This document shows positions 34,294 to 42,367 of a stretch of 57,631 bases of DNA, piece after piece. How positions within the stretch are numbered: the first letter of the stretch is position 1; each line of letters opens with the position of its first letter. The position numbers and the translations under genes were made by a program. Source of the stretch: Gammaproteobacteria bacterium (GTDB taxonomy: Bacteria > Pseudomonadota > Gammaproteobacteria > Pseudomonadales > Azotimanducaceae); contig JAPOXO010000072.1 of the NCBI GenBank assembly GCA_026707045.1, positions 1-57,631 on the forward strand, given 5' to 3'. Under the pieces are notes generated by a model. That model was given only the letters and a program-made list of their open reading frames with translations, searched no databases and was not told where the DNA came from.

Positions 34294-35828
34294 TAAGTGG
34301 ATTCAGCCACCTCATTCGACCTGGTTGTCCCGAATACTTTGAGGTGCCCCGGAACCAAGAGACGCTCCAATCCTTCGAAAACAAGCTCAGTTACGATTGC
34401 TAGGATTGCAGCAGGTATCGCACCTTGAAGTATTAGTCCCGTGTTGTCGAGTGCCAGTCCCGTGACGATGGGATCTCCTAGTCCCCCTGCTCCAATAAAG
34501 GCTGCAAGAGTCGCAGTACCGATGCAAATGACCGCCGAGGTTCGGATTCCAGCGAAGATCGCAGGCATCGCAAGAGGTACCAATACATAACGCAATCGTT
34601 CAAACTGCGACATTCCCATGGCTTCGGCAATGCGAACCAACAATGGGTCGGTTGTGGATAGCGATATGACCGTGTTTCTCACGATCGGTAGCAAGGAGTA
34701 CAGAAACAGCGCAACGATTGCCGGTTTCATTCCGATTCCAAGTATCGGAATCATTAGAGCGAGGAGTGCTATCGAGGGAATGGTCTGCATCAATCCGCAG
34801 ATATAGACGACAGACCGTGACAACCAAGTGACCCTGTAAACAGTGACCGAAACCAACAACCCAATCAATGTAGCTGCAATGAGTGCAATACCTGTCAATT
34901 CAAGGTGCCGCACAACATTTGGTAGCAGTTTTTTGAACTGTGAAACGAGGATGTTCTCGGATGCTGAATCGTCTTCAATGCCCGCAAGAAACTCAAGGGC
35001 CACACTAGCAAAGGTTCTACCGTCGATTACCACCTGTGCATTGAGGTGAGTCATGGTGGTCGCATCGATTTTTCCTGCCGCACCGGCGATCGCTCGCTTG
35101 ATTGGAGCATCGAGGTCACTTCGAATGAGTGGAATAGCCATATAGATTGGAAACACCTTTTTGTCGTCTTCCAAGAGAACAAGGTCGTAGTCAATAATCT
35201 TGGCATCTGTGGTGTAGGCATCCGTGACATCGATATCGCCATTTGCCACAGCTCGCAAGGCGAGTTCATGCTGCATTCCCTCGGGTTGAGAATCGAATCC
35301 GTAAATCCTTTGAAGCTTGGGCCATCCATCTTCCCTTTCAAAAAACTCGTGCTCGACACCCCACCTAAGCTCAGGATGATCAATCAATTGAGAGACCTTG
35401 CTGAGCTTTAGCTCCTCTGCCATAGACCTTCTGACAGCTATTTCATAGGTGTTGTTAAATCCGAACATCGGCAGTGCTTCAATGCCGAATTCTTCAACCC
35501 TTTCGTTAATCTCCTCAAGGCTAAGCGGAAAGTCAAGCTCTAGAATCACCGCTTGGATCGTGCCGGTGTATTCGGGATAGACATCGATTTCATTTCTTCT
35601 AAGGGCTTCGTTGCATACCTTTGTCCCTCCTAATCCAAGCTTTCTTTCAACAACGTAGCCTTCTGTTTCCAGCATTTGCGAAATAATTTCCGCAAGTAGG
35701 TAACTCTCAGGAAATTGCTTGCTTGCGACGACTATGGGATCCGCTTCTGTACCTTCACTAGCGAAGGCACAGGGGAACGAGAGAGCGAGAAAAAGCATGA
35801 GCACGCATGTGGAGCCAAGTCTCTTCAT
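34293..35828 (-). CDS. ABC betaine/choline-type transporter, binding domain fused to permease
   Basis: A 511-residue fusion. A signal peptide (about residues 1-23) is followed by an OpuAC-type substrate-binding domain (VVASKQFPESYLLAEIISQM, EIDVYPEYTGT, GDIDVTDAYTTDAK). A membrane-spanning permease domain (about 300-500) carries the EAA-like loop EAMGMSQFERLRYVLVPLAMPAI. Related uptake systems carry glycine betaine, carnitine, choline or ergothioneine. In the Gram-positive EgtU fusion the permease comes first, whereas here the binding domain is N-terminal. The ligand is unknown. Confidence 0.88.
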   Translation of the reverse strand: MKRLGSTCVLMLFLALSFPCAFASEGTEADPIVVASKQFPESYLLAEIISQMLETEGYVVERKLGLGGTKVCNEALRRNEIDVYPEYTGTIQAVILELDFPLSLEEINERVEEFGIEALPMFGFNNTYEIAVRRSMAEELKLSKVSQLIDHPELRWGVEHEFFEREDGWPKLQRIYGFDSQPEGMQHELALRAVANGDIDVTDAYTTDAKIIDYDLVLLEDDKKVFPIYMAIPLIRSDLDAPIKRAIAGAAGKIDATTMTHLNAQVVIDGRTFASVALEFLAGIEDDSASENILVSQFKKLLPNVVRHLELTGIALIAATLIGLLVSVTVYRVTWLSRSVVYICGLMQTIPSIALLALMIPILGIGMKPAIVALFLYSLLPIVRNTVISLSTTDPLLVRIAEAMGMSQFERLRYVLVPLAMPAIFAGIRTSAVICIGTATLAAFIGAGGLGDPIVTGLALDNTGLILQGAIPAAILAIVTELVFEGLERLLVPGHLKVFGTTRSNEVAEST

Positions 35829-36559
35829 AGGTATGTCTCCAAGAGCCTTGCTACGTAATCCTTTTCGGGGTTGTCGATGATGTCTTGCGTCCTTCCGTGT
35901 TGCACGATATTGCCGGCGGCCATCACAACCAGATAGTGGCTAAGTGCAACAGCTTCACGGAGGTCGTGAGTCACCAAAAAAGCACTCACTTTTTCCTGTT
36001 CTCTGAGAACTGTAAATTGTCTGTGAATCTCCCCGCGGCTCATGGGATCGATCGCGGAGAATGGTTCGTCCAGCAGAAGAATCTTGGGCTGGAGCATAAG
36101 CGCACGACAAAGGCTCACACGATGTTGCTGTCCGCCGGAGAGCTGATAGGGGTAGCGATCCCTGAGCTCGGGGTCCAGACCTACCATCTTCAAGAGTTCT
36201 GAATAGCGTTGCTGACTTCTTTCTTGTTCCCATTTCTCTAGCTGAGCTAAAAGCGTCACGTTTCGGTAGACAGTCAGATGCGGAAAGAGACCACCTCCCT
36301 GCACGGCATATCCAATGCCTCTCCGGAATCGCTCAAGACCGGATTCAGGCACAGGATTTCCCATGACCTCGACAGAACCTTCGTTTGCACGCAGAATTCC
36401 ATTTATCAGTTGCAGCAATGTAGTTTTTCCACTTCCGCTCTCGCCTACGATTGCTACTACTTGAGAGGAAGGCAAGTCCAAGCTAAGGCCACGAAAAACC
36501 CAATTGCCGTCGAAGTGTTTTCCGACGTTTGTGAACGAAACTACAGGATCAGAGTTCAT
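35825..36559 (-). CDS. ABC ATPase of the betaine/choline-type transporter
   Basis: A 244-residue ATP-binding protein: Walker A GESGSGKTT, Q-loop YAVQGGGLFPHLTV, signature LSGGQQHRVSLCRAL, Walker B ILLLDEPFSAID, H-loop LVTHDLREA. It lacks the C-terminal CBS domains of OpuCA/ProV. Its stop overlaps the start of the fused permease by 4 bp, and its own start overlaps the end of sbcB. Confidence 0.92.
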   Translation of the reverse strand: MNSDPVVSFTNVGKHFDGNWVFRGLSLDLPSSQVVAIVGESGSGKTTLLQLINGILRANEGSVEVMGNPVPESGLERFRRGIGYAVQGGGLFPHLTVYRNVTLLAQLEKWEQERSQQRYSELLKMVGLDPELRDRYPYQLSGGQQHRVSLCRALMLQPKILLLDEPFSAIDPMSRGEIHRQFTVLREQEKVSAFLVTHDLREAVALSHYLVVMAAGNIVQHGRTQDIIDNPEKDYVARLLETYL

Positions 36560-38003
36560 AGGTTTTCGCCAATTCTGTCATGTGTGAATCGAGTTCATCG
36601 AGTAGCTTCATTTCTCTGACATCCTGGGTGGAAGATCGTAGTTCCTGGATTTTTTGACGCACCTCGCCAAAACTCTGGTTCTTCGAAGTCAGCTGAGTTT
36701 TGACAAATGACCTGTATTGGGATTTCTCTCGATCGTCCATCTGTTCTGGCGCAACATGTGCCTTCAGCCGACTTCGCAGATCGTTCAGGCGATTGTCGGA
36801 GAGCGCAATGTCTCTCCACGGAAGTCCTCGATCCAAATCTCTCCAGAACTCTCGGCAGTCTTTCAGATCTTCGTCGGGCAGAAAACCGTCGTACAGAGCT
36901 TCTTCTGCGGTCTGGGGTGCCTCGAAGGTAGGCGGATGTTCGTATAGCTGTTGGAGTCGGTATGGAAGATCTGGACTCTCGTTGAGTCGCGTACATGCGT
37001 CTCTAATTGCATTCTTGTCGATATTCAGTCTCTTCGCATCCTCATCGCGCAGGGTCGAGAGCGGCGCGATCATTGGAAACTTGTTGAGTGTAATGGTATG
37101 GATGCCTGGTCTCGGTTGCGAGGGGTCTCGCTCTTCTTCCGATGAAAACAAGGCAGACCGAAGGTCTTCGATCGATCCTTTCAAGATCAACGAAAGGTCG
37201 GAATTCAGATCGACGGAGATAACTTCGTTGCTTCTGTTGGGTCGCACAACGATCGGAAGTACCGGCGCAATGCAGTAGCGTTGCTTTGAGTAATACTTCG
37301 AAACATGCAGCAATGGTTTCTTTCGAAGTGGTGTCGTGTATCCAATAGCTGTTTCCTTGGACCGAAGCGAACATACGTAGTCCCAAAGCTTGGGTTGAGT
37401 CTGCTTGACAAGTCTGGCCAAAGAGAGAGTCATGTCCACATCAGCCTGTGCGTCGTGCGCATTTGACGTGTCTATTTCATTGGCTTCGGCCAAGTCCGAT
37501 AGAGTGTAAGAAGGCTCTCCATCTTTGATTGGCCACCGCATTCCCTCGGGCCGGAGCGCACAGGTCAATTGCAGAATGCTCATCATGTCCATTCTGCTGT
37601 TTCCCCTCTTCCACTCGTGTTCATACGGTGGACGAAGGTTGCGGTACATCGAGAATCTGAGAAACTCGTCGTCGAACGATACATTGTTGTAACCAACTAG
37701 ACATGTCTGAGGTTGAGCGAGGTGATCCGACAAATCTCGCAAAAGATTCCATTCTTCCATTCCTTCACATTCCAGCAAACCAGGTCCGATCTTTGTGATC
37801 AGCATGGCCTCAGGTTTGAGAAGAACTTCAGGAGGGACTCGAACCAAACGGGTATAAGGTTCACCTATCGGTTGGAGCTCTTTATCGGTGCGCTGGCTGG
37901 CCAGCTGGATAATTCGGTCGTGTCGTGAACTCTTTCCTGTGGTCTCGAGGTCGTACCAATAAAATGACTCGCGGGGCTTTGAGGTCGGGTTGCGGAAACG
38001 CAT
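36549..38003 (-). CDS. sbcB: Exodeoxyribonuclease I
   Basis: A 484-residue 3'-5' single-strand exonuclease acting in recombination and mismatch repair. DEDDh residues appear in FYWYDLETTGK, YNNVSFDDEFLRF and NAHDAQADVDMTLSLARL. The SH3-like and C-terminal exonuclease domains align with E. coli ExoI (for example LRPEGMRWP, KPLLHVSKYY). It starts the - strand transporter unit, only 12 bp from the divergent carrier start, so promoters must lie inside coding DNA. Confidence 0.95.
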   Translation of the reverse strand: MRFRNPTSKPRESFYWYDLETTGKSSRHDRIIQLASQRTDKELQPIGEPYTRLVRVPPEVLLKPEAMLITKIGPGLLECEGMEEWNLLRDLSDHLAQPQTCLVGYNNVSFDDEFLRFSMYRNLRPPYEHEWKRGNSRMDMMSILQLTCALRPEGMRWPIKDGEPSYTLSDLAEANEIDTSNAHDAQADVDMTLSLARLVKQTQPKLWDYVCSLRSKETAIGYTTPLRKKPLLHVSKYYSKQRYCIAPVLPIVVRPNRSNEVISVDLNSDLSLILKGSIEDLRSALFSSEEERDPSQPRPGIHTITLNKFPMIAPLSTLRDEDAKRLNIDKNAIRDACTRLNESPDLPYRLQQLYEHPPTFEAPQTAEEALYDGFLPDEDLKDCREFWRDLDRGLPWRDIALSDNRLNDLRSRLKAHVAPEQMDDREKSQYRSFVKTQLTSKNQSFGEVRQKIQELRSSTQDVREMKLLDELDSHMTELAKTYEL

Positions 38004-38015
38004 TAGGAGTGGGAC

Positions 38016-39398
38016 TTGGCTGTTAGTGTTCGTTCTTTGGGATTGATCCTCGGTCCCGCAGTGGCAATCCTGATCGGACTCATCATGTTCTACTCGGGAT
38101 TCGAAGCTCCCGGGATTATCACGGGAAGCGTTACAGCACTAGTGATTGTTTGGTGGTTGTTCGAACCCATCCCCATCCCTGTTACGTCGCTTATCCCTCT
38201 TACATTATTCCCAATGTTGGGTGTTCTAAAAATTGGCGACGTATCTTCGTCCTATGGGCACCCGCTCATATTGCTTCTGTTGGGCGGTTTCATCCTGTCT
38301 ACGGCCATGGAAAAGAGCGGTGCGCACCGTCGAATCGCATTGACAATGCTGCACCGTTTCGGTGGAGACAGTCCGCGGCGGTTGATTCTCGGATTCATGG
38401 CGACATCGGCCGTGCTGTCCATGTGGATCAGCAACACCGCCACGACTTTGATGCTATTGCCGGTTGCGATTGCGATTATCGATCAAGCAAAGGATGATCG
38501 ATTTACAGTTCCTTTGTTATTGGGTGTCGCCCATGCTGCTAGTGTTGGTGGAATTGGAACTCCTATAGGTACTCCGCCCAACCTGGTATTTAGAGGAATC
38601 TACGAGCAAACCACTGGAAATACGGTAGGTTTTTTTGAGTGGATGATGTGGGGCATTCCTGTGGTCTTGCTATTCATACCGCTCATGGCTCTTTGGTTGA
38701 CCCGAAACCTGAACTACAAGACAAACATCCAAATACCTGAAATCGGGACTTGGACACCTGCGGAGAAGCGAGTGATGGCGGTCTTCGTATTCACAGCGTT
38801 GGCATGGATTTTTCGCACGGGTCCGTTTGGAGGTTGGCAGGCATGGTTGGGTCTTCCCTACTCGAGCGACTACATGGTCGCGTTTACGTCTGTTGCGCTC
38901 TTTTTTCTCATTCCCGACGGAAAAGGTAGCCGACTTCTCGATTGGAAGACGGCGGAACGAATTCCGTGGGGCATGTTGCTTCTGTTTGGAGCAGGATTGT
39001 CGATTGCGAAAGCGTTCATGGAGTCGGGACTGAGTGAAGTTCTGGCCGATCAATTGTCCGCAATTGGTGTATTGCCGACCATCTTGATCATTTTGATCAT
39101 TTGCACTGGCGTGACTTTCCTAACGGAGGCTACAAGCAACACGGCTACCACCACATTGCTAATGCCAATATTGGCTGCAGTTGCACTGGGGATCGCAGTG
39201 GATCCTCGGTTGTTCATGGTTGCTGCGGCAATGAGCGCGAGTTGTGCGTTCATGCTGCCTGTTGCAACTCCACCCAACGTGGTGGTGTTTTCTACGGATC
39301 GATTTCCTGTCAGCAGGATGGTGAGAGAGGGGTTTGTGCTGAATCTAATCGGGGTGGCGATTATCACTTTGGTTTGCTTCTTGTACTTTGGACTCTAG
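38016..39398 (+). CDS. DASS/SLC13-type sodium-coupled anion transporter
   Basis: A 460-residue polytopic carrier with the family's paired SNT motifs (WISNTATTLMLLPVA and TEATSNTATTTLLMP) and the SVGGIGTPIGTPPNLVF hairpin. Members transport dicarboxylates, citrate or sulphate, usually with sodium. The substrate is open. The TTG at 38016 has GGAG about ten bases upstream. It is divergent from sbcB. Confidence 0.9.
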   Translation: MAVSVRSLGLILGPAVAILIGLIMFYSGFEAPGIITGSVTALVIVWWLFEPIPIPVTSLIPLTLFPMLGVLKIGDVSSSYGHPLILLLLGGFILSTAMEKSGAHRRIALTMLHRFGGDSPRRLILGFMATSAVLSMWISNTATTLMLLPVAIAIIDQAKDDRFTVPLLLGVAHAASVGGIGTPIGTPPNLVFRGIYEQTTGNTVGFFEWMMWGIPVVLLFIPLMALWLTRNLNYKTNIQIPEIGTWTPAEKRVMAVFVFTALAWIFRTGPFGGWQAWLGLPYSSDYMVAFTSVALFFLIPDGKGSRLLDWKTAERIPWGMLLLFGAGLSIAKAFMESGLSEVLADQLSAIGVLPTILIILIICTGVTFLTEATSNTATTTLLMPILAAVALGIAVDPRLFMVAAAMSASCAFMLPVATPPNVVVFSTDRFPVSRMVREGFVLNLIGVAIITLVCFLYFGL

Positions 39399-39478
39399 TG
39401 AACAAGTGCTTTGCTCCATCTCGAACCGCACTGGCTGGAATCTCGAAAGGGATGCCGTATTGGCAAGAGTTGTACTAG

Positions 39479-40411
39479 TCAGCTAACAGGACTTCCCCAT
39501 TTGGATTCAAAGATTTCTCGGTGGTGTGCCAAAAACGCTGGATTTGGACGCAGAGATTCGTCTGATGGCAAATAGATCTTTTCCCCTTCAACTGGCAGTA
39601 GACTTCTAAATCTACGTGTTAGATTTTTCGAAAGGATGAGTTCGCCATCATCTGAGAGGCTCAAGAGATGGCGATCGAACGCCCAATGGCAGGTGGCTGA
39701 AAGCGCTAATCCGTTACGGACGACGTCTGGCCCATTGTCTGCTACGGGTCTTATGTGTGCTGCGTTAGTTTCGACTTTGCCCTGTCCGTTAACTATGCAG
39801 AGGCCGGTGATGGCACAGGTATCGTCATAGGCATCCAGTACGAGTCCTCTAAAGGCAGCGTCTCTCAGAATTCGATTAGATGTCAATGACTGGACTATTC
39901 GTTCTCGCGTTGTTGCATCTTGCAGCTCAGGTTCTTTGGTAGGATCGTAGAGTGGGTCCAAAGCATCATGAAGTTCGAGTCGATCAACATTTGACCTTCT
40001 CAGCAATTCTGCAAAACCCATGAAGACAATTTCAGTGTAGTCCCGCTCGGAGATTATTCGAACGGACTTCCCTCGAATATTTACTCCTACTCGGTCGGGC
40101 GAAAGATCTCTTAAGCTGTTTTCCCAATAGGTATCGTCTGGTTTTCTAAAAGGAACTACCCGATAGAACTGCTCATACGATGAGAGTATTGCGTAGTAGC
40201 GTCTTGGATTTTCAGTATCAGGTACGACATTCTCAACTCTTGCCCTTGAGAAGTATCCAGCTCTCCCACTTCCTCGTTGAGTCTGGTGAAAAATGATCCA
40301 GTCGCCGATCGTACGTTCTGCAACTCTGAGATAGTTCCTGGGAAACTGATAGCGATACGTAATGTCGTCGTTGTAGTGAGTATCAGGACGAGAAGAAAAA
40401 ATTGCTTTCAT
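39479..40411 (-). CDS. HNH endonuclease with PUA-like N-terminal domain
   Basis: A 310-residue protein. The N-terminal half (DITYRYQFPRNYLRVAE, GRAGYFSRARVENV, YYAILSSYEQF) looks like an EVE/PUA-like nucleic-acid-reading fold. The C-terminal half is an HNH_2 nuclease: CAITGL, then AAHIRPVADNGPDVVRNG and HWAFDRHLLSL with the metal-binding histidines. Such proteins are predicted to cut modified or foreign DNA. It lies next to VapBC and McrBC, which supports a defence role. Confidence 0.85.
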   Translation of the reverse strand: MKAIFSSRPDTHYNDDITYRYQFPRNYLRVAERTIGDWIIFHQTQRGSGRAGYFSRARVENVVPDTENPRRYYAILSSYEQFYRVVPFRKPDDTYWENSLRDLSPDRVGVNIRGKSVRIISERDYTEIVFMGFAELLRRSNVDRLELHDALDPLYDPTKEPELQDATTRERIVQSLTSNRILRDAAFRGLVLDAYDDTCAITGLCIVNGQGKVETNAAHIRPVADNGPDVVRNGLALSATCHWAFDRHLLSLSDDGELILSKNLTRRFRSLLPVEGEKIYLPSDESLRPNPAFLAHHREIFESKWGSPVS

Positions 40412-40564
40412 GAACTACATGGTCACAGCGAGGATTGCAATTCGGACGATTTGCTCTGCAAGTGAAGTACAAGTTTAACGATTAATTTCGATACTCTTCA
40501 TAGTAGTGCGCTTACAAAGTCAATATATTGGAATGCACACGTTGATCTGGCAAATGTTGGGAAT

Positions 40565-40590
40565 GGTAGAATCTCATTGGACTTTCTACC
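40565..40590. promoter_or_regulatory. Inverted repeat, likely VapB operator
   Basis: GGTAGAA (40565-40571) and TTCTACC (40584-40590) form a perfect 7-bp inverted repeat 11 bp upstream of the vapB start. TTGATC near 40541 and TAGAAT within the left arm could be the -35 and -10, so binding would block transcription. Confidence 0.5.
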
Positions 40591-40601
40591 CCAATACGAG
40601 A

Positions 40602-40859
40602 ATGAGCCTTAATATTAAAAACGAGGAAACTTGTCGCTTGGCAACAGAATTGGCGGAATTGACTGGCACGACCAAGACAGGAGCAATTACAGCCGCGTTG
40701 CGCGATAAGTTGGAAAAAGAGCGTCACGCCCGAGGAGCTCAAAAGAGACGAGAAAAAATGCGGGAAATTGCAGAGCGATGCGCCAAACTTCTGGAACCTG
40801 GGCCATCGGCGGTAGAACACGGTGATTTCCTATATGACGAGAATGGCTTGCCCAAGTGA
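40602..40859 (+). CDS. VapB-type antitoxin (Rv0623-like)
   Basis: An 85-residue protein beginning MSLNIKNEETCRLATELAEL, the N-terminal DNA-binding part of the VapB/PSK transcription-factor group. The charged middle (KLEKERHARGAQKRREKM) and DFLYDENGLPK end bind the toxin. The ATG at 40602 is chosen because upstream extension runs through the promoter. Its TGA overlaps the vapC start as GTGA. Confidence 0.87.
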   Translation: MSLNIKNEETCRLATELAELTGTTKTGAITAALRDKLEKERHARGAQKRREKMREIAERCAKLLEPGPSAVEHGDFLYDENGLPK

Positions 40860-41254
40860 TCGTTGATAGTTCGGCAGTGCTAGCCGTACTGTTCGACGAG
40901 CCAGATGCGAAGAATTTTGAGGATATGATTGCAGGTTCCCATTGTCGCATGTCAGCAGCAAATGCGTTGGAATCCGCTATTGTCTTAGAAAGTCGAGGAC
41001 CTAATCCAGTAGGAGACTTGCTTGACGACTTTATCGTAGAGAGCTCCATCGAATTGGTTGCGGTCACGGTGGATCATTTCTCTGCGGCTAGAAGAGCTTG
41101 GCGACGATTTGGGAAGGGACGCCATCCTGCGGCTTTGAATGTCGGTGATTGTTTTGCTTATGCCTTAGCGAAGATTGCGGACGAGCCGTTGCTATACAAA
41201 GGGCTTGACTTCTCGCGTACAGATATTCAGTCAGCGCTTACACAGGATGAGTAG
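40856..41254 (+). CDS. VapC toxin, PIN-domain ribonuclease
   Basis: A 132-residue PIN nuclease. The four acidic residues are seen in MIVDSSAVLA, ANALESAIV, LNVGDCFAYALA and KGLDFSRTDI. VapC toxins cut tRNA or rRNA and are blocked by VapB. The GTG start at 40856 overlaps the antitoxin stop. It stands between the HNH gene and McrBC. Confidence 0.92.
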   Translation: MIVDSSAVLAVLFDEPDAKNFEDMIAGSHCRMSAANALESAIVLESRGPNPVGDLLDDFIVESSIELVAVTVDHFSAARRAWRRFGKGRHPAALNVGDCFAYALAKIADEPLLYKGLDFSRTDIQSALTQDE

Positions 41255-41323
41255 TCTTTCGCACCAGCTTGGTACCCTGATTAAAGATTCTTCGAACGTT
41301 GACCAGAAAAAAGTGCCCTTTCT

Positions 41324-42367
41324 CTACTGAGCAACGATTGCCAGCATGTCTTGGTGAATTTCCTGCCAATCTCTCGACAGATCGATGCTACGAGCACTCA
41401 CACGAAATCCTTCAAGACGTACATCAACTGATATGTTCTCGTCAACAGTGGGATAGAGGAGAATCCCTTCGTGTTTCGGAATAGGACCTACTTCCGCTTC
41501 TCGGTTTCTCAGATACGCCAACAATTGATATAGGTGACCTGATCTCAGTTTCGGGCCATATCGCCCACTCAACGCTTCTGAATAGTATTTGGCATCTATG
41601 ATTATCCGACGGTGAGGTGCGTCCATGATGACATCTGCTTCCATTTGTGGAATCATCGGTAGCTGGTTCTCTTCGGTGCCATTGGCTACCCAACTAATCG
41701 ATCTACCACGATGATTGACTTTGAAATCTTGCTGTTCATGCTGGTAGAAACCCTTGATGAAGTCTTCAAACAAGCTTGCCATTTTGTCTTCACTGAATTC
41801 GGCGAATCTTGTGCGACCACTGGACTCATCGACAAGCAACTGTTCGTGGATTAAACGGCAGACTGACAGTAAAAACCAGTAATAGCGTCTGTTGCGATCA
41901 AGCTGCACGAGCTGAAACACACGTCGGCTGAGCGATATCTCCGAAACTCCAGAGAATTTGGCAAAGGCACCGCTTACCGCTTGTCTCACTCTTGGGTCCA
42001 ATCCTTTACAACGCAAAAGTAACTTCAAAGTAGCTCGGAGAATTCTGTTGTGTACAACATCATGGGTCATTTCTTCGTATTTGCACGAAACCCTTCCTTG
42101 GGCTCGTAGCGCGCGCTTCACCGTCTGCCCAATGTCGATTTTTCCTCGTATTCCTGACAGGTCCTCCTGAATTTCTCGGTAGCCTCGATCAAGTCCTTCA
42201 CGAAAGAGTCGAAAAGTGCCTTCGGAAAGAACTTTCCCCAACAAGTCGTGCACTTCGTTCAAGTCTCTTAATTCATCAAGCTGTACAACACTTCTTTCCG
42301 CGGCACGCTTCCAGGCATAGCAAAGAAGGTAATAAATATTGGCTATGGGAATTGCTCGCTGAGTCAC
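41324..42367 (-). CDS. McrC-type nuclease subunit (type IV restriction)
   Basis: A 347-residue McrC family protein. The N-terminal half (PIANIYYLLCYAWKRA, GKIDIGQTVKR, NRILRATLKLLL) is the McrB-contacting part. A PD-(D/E)xK nuclease core lies at about residues 245-265 (MEADVIMD, then IIIDAKYY). McrBC cuts DNA containing modified cytosine. It overlaps the mcrB gene by 4 bp. Confidence 0.92.
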   Translation of the reverse strand: MTQRAIPIANIYYLLCYAWKRAAERSVVQLDELRDLNEVHDLLGKVLSEGTFRLFREGLDRGYREIQEDLSGIRGKIDIGQTVKRALRAQGRVSCKYEEMTHDVVHNRILRATLKLLLRCKGLDPRVRQAVSGAFAKFSGVSEISLSRRVFQLVQLDRNRRYYWFLLSVCRLIHEQLLVDESSGRTRFAEFSEDKMASLFEDFIKGFYQHEQQDFKVNHRGRSISWVANGTEENQLPMIPQMEADVIMDAPHRRIIIDAKYYSEALSGRYGPKLRSGHLYQLLAYLRNREAEVGPIPKHEGILLYPTVDENISVDVRLEGFRVSARSIDLSRDWQEIHQDMLAIVAQ

